DNA from: Pseudomonadota bacterium
GTDB lineage: Bacteria; Pseudomonadota; Gammaproteobacteria; Burkholderiales; Burkholderiaceae_B
Direction of reading: 5' to 3'
Assembly (NCBI GenBank): GCA_023437255.1
Contig: JAEZGR010000272.1
Location: 1-10,456, forward strand
DNA: 10,456 bases
The position numbers and the translations under genes were made by a program. Below the pieces are notes generated by a model. The model saw only the letters and a list, made by a program, of their open reading frames with translations, was not told where the DNA came from and did no database searches. This document shows, piece by piece, positions 1 to 5,992 of this stretch (the stretch's first letter is position 1; every line of letters starts with the position of its first letter).

Positions 1-1637
1 GCTGTTATCTGGTGCTGTTCATCATGAAGCCCGACAGCACCGAAAGTTCGCTCATGGCAGTGGGGATCACGGTGCTGGTCTCGCTGGTGGTCGGGCTGAT
101 GTTCGCCATCCTGCAATGGACGATCAATTCTCCTGTGGCACAGATGGGCGTGTTGGTCGGCGCGTCCATCCTGTTCCTGTACCTCGGCGCAGCCAGCCAG
201 ATAGGACCAGGCGGCAATATTCTTGCGCTGGTCGTGGCGTTCATCATGACCCTGGTGGGCGAGGTGCCACTGGGCGAGGTCGCCACCCGGGGGATGCTCT
301 ATGCGTGGTTGATGGCCACAGCCCCCATGGGGGTGGTGGTGCTCTTCAATCTTTTTCTTGGCCGCCAGTCGGTCGAATTGCTCAGGGCATCACTCTCGGA
401 ACGCCTGATTGCCGCTGCCGAGGTGCTTGAGGGCGCCAAGCCGCCGGGGGACCTGGATCCCCTGCTCCGGGAGGGGAATGGCGAGCTCAACAAGCGTGTG
501 GGGCTGACCAAGCTGCTGCACCTGACCTCGACGGCCCAAAGTGACTACCTCAAAAATGCGGTCGCAGTGACCTACCGGCTGCTGCTGGCTGTGTCGAACA
601 TGCCGGCCGGCGATCACGATCCGGGCCGTTCGTCGATGGCCGCGCAGTGCCGTGCCGCTGCAGACGCGCTGGCGCGCGGGCGCTTCATGGAAGGCGACGA
701 CGTGCCGGAGTGCGACGACCCCATGCTGGAAGAAGTGCGGGCTGCGCTGGTGTCGATCAAAGACGGAACCCCCCAGACGCAAGAACACGCTGCGCCGCGT
801 GAGGGCTTCTTTTTCCATGACGCGCTCACGAATCCGGCCTATCAGCATTTTGCCTTGCGCACGACGGCGGCTGCGGTCATCTGTTACCTGACCTATACCG
901 CGCTTGGCTGGCAGGGAATACACACGGCAATGGTGACCTGCTATGTCGCCGCACTGGGCTCGACGGCAGAAACCGTACACAAGCTGGTCTTGCGCATCGC
1001 CGGTTGCCTGATTGGTGCGGCCATGGGAATCGGCGCCATCCTTTTCGTGATGCCCAACATCACTTCCATCGGCGCACTCATGGTGCTGGTGTTCTGCGGC
1101 ATTCTGGTCGCCGGGTGGGTGGCGGCAGGCAGCGAACGCATTTCGTATGCCGGCATACAGATCGGACTCGCCTTCCTGCTCACGATTCTGCAAGGATTCG
1201 GCCCCGTGGTGAAAATGGACGCCGCAACGGATCGAATCATCGGCATTCTGCTGGGGAACTTCGTCATGTACCTCATGTTCACCCGCTTGTGGCCGACCGG
1301 CCTGGTGGCAACGGTCGCACCCCAGCTCGAGCGTGCCTTGAAACGCCTGTCTTTCATCGTTGAAGAGGCCCGCAACGGCGACCCGGGAGCGAACGAGGTG
1401 GCAGACGTGATGTCCACCCTGAACACCGCGCGTGAGGGCCTGCAGATGATGATCTTCGAGCCGCGCAAGCTGCGTCCCGCTGAAGGTGATGTCGCGGCAT
1501 TGCATGATGCAATCAACAAGGCCACCCATATCTGCCATCTGGTTGGCTTCAAGTTGACCCGGCAGACGTCCGAGTATCGACAGGCCATCAGCGAAATACC
1601 CAGTCTGATGCAGGCAGTGAAGCGAGTAAGCCCATGA
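1..1637 (+). CDS. FUSC-family inner-membrane efflux protein (AaeB/MdtO type), 5' end cut off by window
   Basis: The frame is open from the first complete codon at base 3, giving 544 visible codons. The true start lies upstream, and compared with family members of about 650-700 residues roughly 100-150 residues are missing. The layout is the FUSC two-half plan. Hydrophobic segments lie at about visible residues 18-40, 48-65, 72-88 and 98-120, followed by a hydrophilic cytoplasmic stretch (about 120-280). A second membrane cluster spans about 285-425 and carries the family-like stretch GWQGIHTAMVTCYVAALGST, then DRIIGILLGNF and FTRLWP. A cytoplasmic tail follows. Known members (AaeB, MdtO) export aromatic acids or drugs with a HlyD-type adaptor. 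The stop overlaps the start of the next gene as ATGA, and that gene encodes an outer-membrane channel, which supports an efflux role. The substrate cannot be read from sequence. Family call is confident; AaeB versus MdtO is not resolved. Confidence 0.85.
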   Translation, partial: CYLVLFIMKPDSTESSLMAVGITVLVSLVVGLMFAILQWTINSPVAQMGVLVGASILFLYLGAASQIGPGGNILALVVAFIMTLVGEVPLGEVATRGMLYAWLMATAPMGVVVLFNLFLGRQSVELLRASLSERLIAAAEVLEGAKPPGDLDPLLREGNGELNKRVGLTKLLHLTSTAQSDYLKNAVAVTYRLLLAVSNMPAGDHDPGRSSMAAQCRAAADALARGRFMEGDDVPECDDPMLEEVRAALVSIKDGTPQTQEHAAPREGFFFHDALTNPAYQHFALRTTAAAVICYLTYTALGWQGIHTAMVTCYVAALGSTAETVHKLVLRIAGCLIGAAMGIGAILFVMPNITSIGALMVLVFCGILVAGWVAAGSERISYAGIQIGLAFLLTILQGFGPVVKMDAATDRIIGILLGNFVMYLMFTRLWPTGLVATVAPQLERALKRLSFIVEEARNGDPGANEVADVMSTLNTAREGLQMMIFEPRKLRPAEGDVAALHDAINKATHICHLVGFKLTRQTSEYRQAISEIPSLMQAVKRVSP

Positions 1638-3196
1638 ACACCCACAACCCTTCCAGACAAGGCCGGTTCGCCGCCACGCGCAAAGCGTCGGTCAGCATCG
1701 CAGTCGCCGCTGCCCTTCTGGTTGTGACAGGATGCGCCACCAACGCGTTGGATCGCGCCCCGGTGTCTGCCAGCCAGCCCTGGCGTCCTTTATCGGCCCC
1801 GCCGGAGTTCGGCAACGAGCCTCAGGCCGACAACAGCGCCCTTCAAGAGGGCTTTTCCGTGCCACGCGACCTGCGGATGGCTGACTTGCCGGCGGGCCCC
1901 GCCATCGACGAAAAGATCGTCTATTCACTGCCTCAGCTCATCGACATTGCCCAGCGCGAAAACCCTTCCACGCAACTGGCATGGAACCGTGCACGCCAGG
2001 CGGCACTGGCAGTGGGCGTTGCAGAGGCCACCTTCCTGCCCATGCTCTCCGCCAACGTGATTGGCGGGTGGCAACGCACCCGCACTCCCCTGCCGCTGTC
2101 GATCCTGGGATATGACCCGGAGGTCGACACCAACTTGAAGGGTGTCGCACCTTTCCTGGCCGTCGAATGGCTGCTTTTTGACTTCGGTCAGCGGGCCGCG
2201 CTCCTTGAGGCGGCTGAGCACGGCTCGTATGCGGCCAATGTGCTGTTCAACGCGGCTCATCAACGCATCATTCTTGAGGTGACACAGGCCTATTACGCCC
2301 ACGCGGCCGCACAGGCGCAGCTGCGGGTCGCGGAACAGGCCCTGGCCAACAGCAGGCAGGTTCAGACAGCGGTGGAGCAGCGCCTGAAGCACGGTGTTGC
2401 CACAACTGTGGAATTGGCGCTTGCACGCCAGCAGGTCGCCCAGGCAGTCCTGCGCGAGGTGCACGCGCGGGGCGCGCAACAGAACACATATCAAGCTTTG
2501 CTCGCGGCGGTCGGCCTTTCGCCCAACGCACGGATTCAAGTGGCGGGGCTGCCGGATCACAAGCTGCCGTTGGTCGCAGGCGAGCTGACGGACGAAGCAG
2601 TGCAGATGGCCTTATCGCAGCGCCCCGATCTGCAAGCGAGTTATGCGGCAATGAAGGCCGCGCAGGCGGGAGTGGTGGCCGCAGAGGCCGATTTTCTTCC
2701 CAAGGTCTATCTCGCCGCAGTGGCAGGCGCCAACCGAACAAACTTCGAGGTGGGCAATCTGCCTGGTCTGCGCCAACGCACCTCAGCTTCCGCGGTGCTG
2801 ATCGGCGTCAATATGCCGCTATATGACGGCGGCTTGCGCGCGGCGCGTCTGAAAGATGCGGAAGTACACGTCGATAATGCCAAACGCCTGTTCGAGAAGA
2901 CTCAACAAGACGCCGTGCGTGAAATCATCCTCGCCCAGGACATATTGAACACCGCCCTGGCGAGCTACTACGCGGCCGAAGATCTGGTCAGCACCGCATC
3001 GACTGCCTACGATGCGGCGCTGGAGGCGTATCGGAACGGCGTCGGCACCATCACCATGGTGACGGAAGCATCGACCGGCTTGCTCGACGCACGTAGCGCC
3101 CGTGCGGATGCACATGCGGCATCGCTCACGGCCGCTGCCAACCTGGCGTTTGTAATGGGGTCGATGACCTCGCGCCGCGATTCGTGGCTCGAATAG
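1634..3196 (+). CDS. TolC/NodT-type outer-membrane efflux lipoprotein (MdtP-like)
   Basis: 520 residues, a usual length for the family. The N-terminus has basic residues (R8, R11, R16, K17), a hydrophobic core (about 20-32) and a lipobox ending VTGC, so Cys34 should be lipidated after signal peptidase II cleavage. The two-fold TolC repeat is visible: FLPMLSANVIGG (about 135-146) with WLLFDFGQR (about 179-187), then FLPKVYLAAVAG (about 354-365) with NMPLYDGGLR (about 393-402). Long Ala/Gln-rich helices between them would form the periplasmic tunnel. It would trimerise into the outer-membrane duct of a three-part pump. Its ATG shares bases with the FUSC gene stop (ATGA), which implies translational coupling, and there is no strong Shine-Dalgarno sequence. 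The gene ends 21 nt before the convergent hydrolase gene. Family call is strong; the exported compound is unknown. Confidence 0.9.
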   Translation: MNTHNPSRQGRFAATRKASVSIAVAAALLVVTGCATNALDRAPVSASQPWRPLSAPPEFGNEPQADNSALQEGFSVPRDLRMADLPAGPAIDEKIVYSLPQLIDIAQRENPSTQLAWNRARQAALAVGVAEATFLPMLSANVIGGWQRTRTPLPLSILGYDPEVDTNLKGVAPFLAVEWLLFDFGQRAALLEAAEHGSYAANVLFNAAHQRIILEVTQAYYAHAAAQAQLRVAEQALANSRQVQTAVEQRLKHGVATTVELALARQQVAQAVLREVHARGAQQNTYQALLAAVGLSPNARIQVAGLPDHKLPLVAGELTDEAVQMALSQRPDLQASYAAMKAAQAGVVAAEADFLPKVYLAAVAGANRTNFEVGNLPGLRQRTSASAVLIGVNMPLYDGGLRAARLKDAEVHVDNAKRLFEKTQQDAVREIILAQDILNTALASYYAAEDLVSTASTAYDAALEAYRNGVGTITMVTEASTGLLDARSARADAHAASLTAAANLAFVMGSMTSRRDSWLE

Positions 3197-3217
3197 GCGC
3201 GAGGGAAAATGCGCAGC

Positions 3218-4387
3218 TCAGGCGCCGGCGGCCTTGCTCAGCACCTCGGATGCATTCGTCACTCCCACGGGAATATCGCTGAGCTTCACAGTCTTCTTCT
3301 GTGACCCCTTCATGAGTTCGGCCAGATCGAACGCGATGTAGTTGACGTCACCGTAGCTGCGGACATGAAGGCGCAGACGGCGCAGGTCATGTAGCGCAGT
3401 CCATGATGTGTATTCACTGATATAGAGCGGCTCACCCGTGATGCCCGGCGATGCCACGTTCTCGATCGCGCCTTCGAACCGCTCGTCGATCGTGATTCCG
3501 CGCGGCCGGTCAAAATTGTTCATGACGTGGGCCAGCGTGGCGACTGCGCGGTCAGGTGTCGTGGCCTTTTCCGCGAAGTTGGAGTAGTAGACCGCCCTGA
3601 CAAAACGCCCGACCGAGGTATTCGAAGCAGGCAAGGCCACGGTCGCAATGCCGGAGTCCGGCTGCTGGAACTCGCGGCCGCGGATCTCGAGCTTGGACTG
3701 ATCCTTGTTGCTCAAGAACGTGTAGTTGTTCAGATTGGTCATGTGCCACGAAAATTCGGGCCCGTTGGTCATGACCCCGACCGGATTCTCGATGACCTGC
3801 TGTTTGCCGTTTGCGAACTCAATTACGAGTGAGGCGCCCGTGGCATCGTGAAGGGTGTAATGGAAAGGCGTCTTCAAAAGACCTTCGGGCAGCAATGCGG
3901 TGACTATCACCGGCTGTTCGGCCAGCGCCGCCTTCACTTCCGCCACTGTGGCGAACTGCGACAAGGCCCATGCACCGAGATCGATTGCGGCCAGCACGGC
4001 CTTGGTCTTTTCTGTCATGTCCTTGGGGCCTTCAGTGCTTGCATAGGCCAGCACACTGAAGGTCATTCCCTTTTCATTGAGCCCCTCGACGACCTTCAGA
4101 TCGTGCGTGATGGGATCGGGAACCGTGATGGAAATGAACGAATGCTTGCCCTGGAACGAGAGCACAGGATGATTGTCGGCCTTGGAACCAAATGCGGTGC
4201 CCGCAGGAAAATAAGTCGCCTGATAAGGCAGCTCCATGGGCAGTTCCATGGTCCTGCCCGCATAGGGCGCTCCGTTCGCATCGAAATACAGCAGAGATGT
4301 GCAGGCCTGGCCCAAACTGGGCAACGCCAGGGCGGCTGCCAAGACGCTGGCGACGAACGTGCGGCGCACTCCTTTACTTCTGATCAT
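3218..4387 (-). CDS. Exported linear amide C-N hydrolase, choloylglycine hydrolase / penicillin V acylase family (Ntn hydrolase)
   Basis: 389 residues from the ATG at 4387, which is preceded by AGGGG eight bases upstream. A GTG 57 bases further out would only add 19 residues in front of a good signal peptide. The signal peptide (R3, K5, R8, R9, hydrophobic about 11-25) ends GQA, and the next residue, Cys29, aligns with the family's N-terminal catalytic Cys. Other family positions are visible: R45 in YAGRTMEL, N104 in GLNEKG, N208 in MTNGPEFSWH followed by TNL, and R261/R264 in GRFVRA. E48 sits where characterised bile-salt hydrolases have Asp. Family members split amide bonds of conjugated bile acids, penicillin V or N-acyl homoserine lactones. 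The Gram-negative, exported form fits periplasmic acylase action, but the substrate is not determinable here. The gene stands alone, convergent with the efflux pair and divergent from urtA. Confidence 0.88.
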   Translation of the reverse strand: MIRSKGVRRTFVASVLAAALALPSLGQACTSLLYFDANGAPYAGRTMELPMELPYQATYFPAGTAFGSKADNHPVLSFQGKHSFISITVPDPITHDLKVVEGLNEKGMTFSVLAYASTEGPKDMTEKTKAVLAAIDLGAWALSQFATVAEVKAALAEQPVIVTALLPEGLLKTPFHYTLHDATGASLVIEFANGKQQVIENPVGVMTNGPEFSWHMTNLNNYTFLSNKDQSKLEIRGREFQQPDSGIATVALPASNTSVGRFVRAVYYSNFAEKATTPDRAVATLAHVMNNFDRPRGITIDERFEGAIENVASPGITGEPLYISEYTSWTALHDLRRLRLHVRSYGDVNYIAFDLAELMKGSQKKTVKLSDIPVGVTNASEVLSKAAGA

Positions 4388-4395
4388 TACGCTTT

Positions 4396-4400
4396 CCCCT
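4396..4400 (-). promoter_or_regulatory. Ribosome binding site of the exported hydrolase gene
   Basis: On the minus strand this reads AGGGG, followed by an 8-base spacer (AAAGCGTA) and ATG at 4387. It decides the start in favour of the 389-residue product beginning MIRSKG, rather than the in-frame GTG at 4444, which has no comparable site and would put a hydrophilic tail before the signal peptide. Confidence 0.65.
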
Positions 4401-4503
4401 GAGGAATTGTCGACCGCCTGTCGTGCAAGGCAATCTTTTGACACCGGATGGTGACATTATCGTGCGAATTGCAGAAGGAGTGTGAGCGTCTGGAACTGGC
4501 ATA

Positions 4504-4518
4504 CGGCGGCGACCGCCG
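4504..4518. repeat. Perfect 6-bp inverted repeat, 3-nt loop
   Basis: CGGCGG, then CGA, then CCGCCG: a perfect 6-bp GC-only stem. No T or A run follows on either side, so it does not look like an intrinsic terminator. It adjoins the NtrC-like dyad and shares base 4518 with it. It may be chance in a GC-rich spacer or part of a protein site. Confidence 0.5.
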
Positions 4519-4536
4519 TGCCCCAACCCGGGGCAC
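4518..4536. promoter_or_regulatory. NtrC-box-like dyad 1 upstream of urtA
   Basis: A perfect 7-bp inverted repeat, GTGCCCC and GGGGCAC, separated by AACCC. Its core TGCCCC-N5-GGGGCA matches 10 of 12 positions of the enterobacterial NtrC consensus TGCACC-N5-GGTGCA with the right spacer. Its centre (4527) is about 138 bases upstream of the start point inferred from the sigma-54 promoter, a normal enhancer distance. No T-run follows, which argues against a terminator. Binding of NtrC is inferred. Confidence 0.45.
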
Positions 4537-4560
4537 TCGCGACGCATGAGGCGCCGCCCC

Positions 4561-4577
4561 TGCACCATATCCGGGCA
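4561..4577. promoter_or_regulatory. NtrC-box-like dyad 2 upstream of urtA
   Basis: TGCACC, five bases (ATATC), then CGGGCA. The left half matches the NtrC half-site fully and the right half 4 of 6, again 10 of 12 in total with the correct spacer. Its centre (4569) is 42 bases from that of dyad 1, close to four turns of the helix, and about 96 bases upstream of the inferred start point. The paired phasing is why it is reported despite being imperfect. Confidence 0.42.
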
Positions 4578-4637
4578 ATTTCTCACGCACCTCCGTTTCA
4601 ATCCGCGTAAACGCTCATCGTTCCTGACGCCGAAAAA

Positions 4638-4654
4638 TTGGCACGGGTCGTGCT
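4638..4654 (+). promoter_or_regulatory. Sigma-54 (-24/-12) promoter of the urt operon
   Basis: The bases TTGGCACGGGTCGTGCT match the sigma-54 consensus YTGGCACGRNNNTTGCW at 13 of the 14 specified positions; the only miss is G for the first T of TTGC. The invariant GG (4640-4641) and GC (4652-4653) are 12 bases apart, as required. Transcription would begin near 4665, leaving a leader of about 62 bases before urtA. A sigma-54 promoter needs an activator such as NtrC, which fits a nitrogen-scavenging operon. Confidence 0.75.
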
Positions 4655-4717
4655 TTAACCCCAGTGTGCTGTTCGCATGGGTCGCGCCTGCCGCCCGACT
4701 CTCCCTCCTTCCCCTTC

Positions 4718-4721
4718 GGAG
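4718..4721 (+). promoter_or_regulatory. Ribosome binding site of urtA
   Basis: GGAG followed by five bases (TCACC) and ATG at 4727. It selects the start MKRRL, which opens directly into a signal peptide. The in-frame upstream codon at 4664 would add 21 unsupported residues and lies at or before the inferred transcription start. Confidence 0.65.
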
Positions 4722-4726
4722 TCACC

Positions 4727-5977
4727 ATGAAACGCAGACTGGTCCTCAAGCAGTTGTCCGTCCTGAGCCTCTTGGCCCTTTCCGGCTGGATGCCCCAGGC
4801 ATCAGCCGCCGACACCATCAAGGTCGGCATCCTCCACTCCCTCTCAGGCACGATGGCCATCTCGGAAACATCGCTGAAAGACGTCGCGCTGATGACCATA
4901 GAAGAAATCAATGCCAGCGGCGGTGTGCTCGGAAAGCAGCTTGAGCCGGTGGTCGTCGACCCGGCATCAAACTGGCCCCTCTTCGCTGAAAAGGCGCGCC
5001 AGCTATTGGCGCAGGACAAAGTCGCCGTCGTATTCGGCGCCTGGACATCGGTGTCGCGCAAATCGGTGCTGCCGGTTTTCAAGGAGCTCAACGGGCTGCT
5101 GTTCTACCCCGTTCAGTATGAAGGTGAAGAGCTTGAACGCAACGTCTTCTACACCGGAGCCGCACCCAACCAACAGGCCATTCCGGCCGTTGAATACCTG
5201 ATGAGTGAAGACGGCGGCGGCGCGAAGCGCTTTGTGCTGCTGGGAACCGATTACGTTTACCCGCGCACCACAAACAAGATCCTGCGCGCCTTCCTGCATT
5301 CCAAAGGCGTAAAGGACAGCGACATTGACGAGGTCTACACGCCTTTCGGTCACTCCGACTACCAGACCATCGTCGCCAACATCAAACGTTTCTCGACCGG
5401 CGGCCGTACTGCCGTGATATCGACGATCAACGGTGATTCCAACGTGCCCTTCTATAAGGAGCTGGGCAACGCGGGGCTGAAGGCGACCGACGTGCCCGTG
5501 GTGGCTTTCTCGGTCGGCGAAGAGGAACTGCGCGGCGTCGACACCAAGCCCCTGGTCGGGCATCTGGCCGCATGGAACTACTTCCAGTCGATCCAGAATC
5601 CCGTGAACGCCGCCTTCATCGAGAAGTGGAAGTCCTACGCCAAGGCCAAGAACCTGCCCAACGCCGACACGGTCGTGACCAACGACCCCATGGAGGCCAC
5701 CTATATCGGCATCCATATGTGGAAGCAGGCGGTCGAACAGGCCAAGACGACAGACGTTGACGCAGTGATCGACACCCTGGGCGGCCAAACCTTCGAAGCG
5801 CCTAATGGCTTCACTATTCAGATGGACAAGACCAATCACCATCTGCACAAGCCCGTCTATATCGGGGAGATCAACGAAGACGGGCAATTCAATATTGTTT
5901 GGAAGACAGAAGGCCCGATCCGCGCACAACCCTGGAGTCCGTTTATCGAGGGCAACGAGAACAAGCAAAACCAGTAA
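4727..5977 (+). CDS. urtA: Urea ABC transporter, periplasmic urea-binding protein UrtA
   Basis: 416 residues, as usual for UrtA. The start is set by the GGAG site. A signal peptide (K2, R3, R4, hydrophobic 10-22) ends ASA, so the mature protein should begin at Ala28. It belongs to the LivK-like type I periplasmic binding fold. The stretches KVGILHSLSGTMAISE (about 32-47), VVVDPASNWPLFAEKA (about 75-90) and WTSVSRKSVLPVF (about 106-118) are highly characteristic of UrtA. They are followed by LLFYPVQYEGEE and FYTGAAPNQQAIPA (about 124-154). It captures urea in the periplasm and delivers it to the UrtB/UrtC channel. It is the first gene of urtABCDE-ureD, so urea is favoured over short-chain amides, which the related FmdD-type binders carry. 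It is preceded by a sigma-54 promoter. Confidence 0.96.
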   Translation: MKRRLVLKQLSVLSLLALSGWMPQASAADTIKVGILHSLSGTMAISETSLKDVALMTIEEINASGGVLGKQLEPVVVDPASNWPLFAEKARQLLAQDKVAVVFGAWTSVSRKSVLPVFKELNGLLFYPVQYEGEELERNVFYTGAAPNQQAIPAVEYLMSEDGGGAKRFVLLGTDYVYPRTTNKILRAFLHSKGVKDSDIDEVYTPFGHSDYQTIVANIKRFSTGGRTAVISTINGDSNVPFYKELGNAGLKATDVPVVAFSVGEEELRGVDTKPLVGHLAAWNYFQSIQNPVNAAFIEKWKSYAKAKNLPNADTVVTNDPMEATYIGIHMWKQAVEQAKTTDVDAVIDTLGGQTFEAPNGFTIQMDKTNHHLHKPVYIGEINEDGQFNIVWKTEGPIRAQPWSPFIEGNENKQNQ

Positions 5978-5992
5978 CCACACGGGTCCGCC

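Larger units (their letters stand above)
4388..4726. other. Divergent control region between hydrolase gene and urtA
   Basis: 339 bases without a supported gene. Going toward urtA it holds: the hydrolase ribosome site; a CACC/GGTG dyad near 4442-4453; two adjoining perfect inverted repeats (4504-4518 and 4518-4536); an NtrC-box-like dyad at 4561-4577; a near-consensus sigma-54 promoter (4638-4654); a pyrimidine-rich leader; and the urtA ribosome site. A short reading frame crossing 4546-4944 is out of frame with urtA, resembles no known family and is taken as a shadow. I found no convincing sigma-70 promoter for the hydrolase gene. Confidence 0.7.

Noticed and set aside
390..1538. Long 382-codon minus-strand open frame opposite the FUSC gene
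   Set aside because: The translation is rich in His, Arg, Gln and Gly with no recognisable domain or membrane pattern; the plus-strand frame is a clear FUSC protein. Long antisense frames are common in GC-rich coding DNA.
3197..3226. Terminator between the convergent efflux and hydrolase genes
   Set aside because: Only a 4-bp GCGC pairing (3197-3200 with 3211-3214) and a GGCGCC palindrome are present, with no T-run on either strand; not a convincing hairpin terminator.
4301..4387. Lipoprotein signal in the exported hydrolase because a Cys follows the signal peptide
   Set aside because: The residues before Cys29 are G-Q-A, lacking the Leu-type residue at -3 of a lipobox. The Cys aligns with the catalytic nucleophile, and signal peptidase I cleavage fits better.
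4406..4433. Possible sigma-70 promoter for the hydrolase gene on the minus strand (TTGCCT, 16 bases, GACAAT)
   Set aside because: The start point would fall near 4399-4400, inside the ribosome binding site, leaving no usable leader; matches to both boxes are also modest.
4442..4453. CACC-GGAT-GGTG dyad as a third NtrC box
   Set aside because: The spacer is four rather than five bases and the outer positions (A on both sides) break the symmetry, so it does not fit the box as well as the two reported dyads.
4456..4461. GATAAT on the minus strand as a -10 box for the hydrolase gene
   Set aside because: No acceptable -35 hexamer at 16-18 bases upstream; a six-base match alone is not support.
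4546..4944. 132-codon plus-strand frame starting in the control region and overlapping urtA
   Set aside because: It is out of frame with urtA, starts upstream of the sigma-54 site, has low-complexity His/Arg content and resembles nothing known.
5003..5983. 326-codon minus-strand open frame opposite urtA
   Set aside because: No family resemblance and it lies wholly across the well-recognised urtA coding sequence; a codon-bias shadow.
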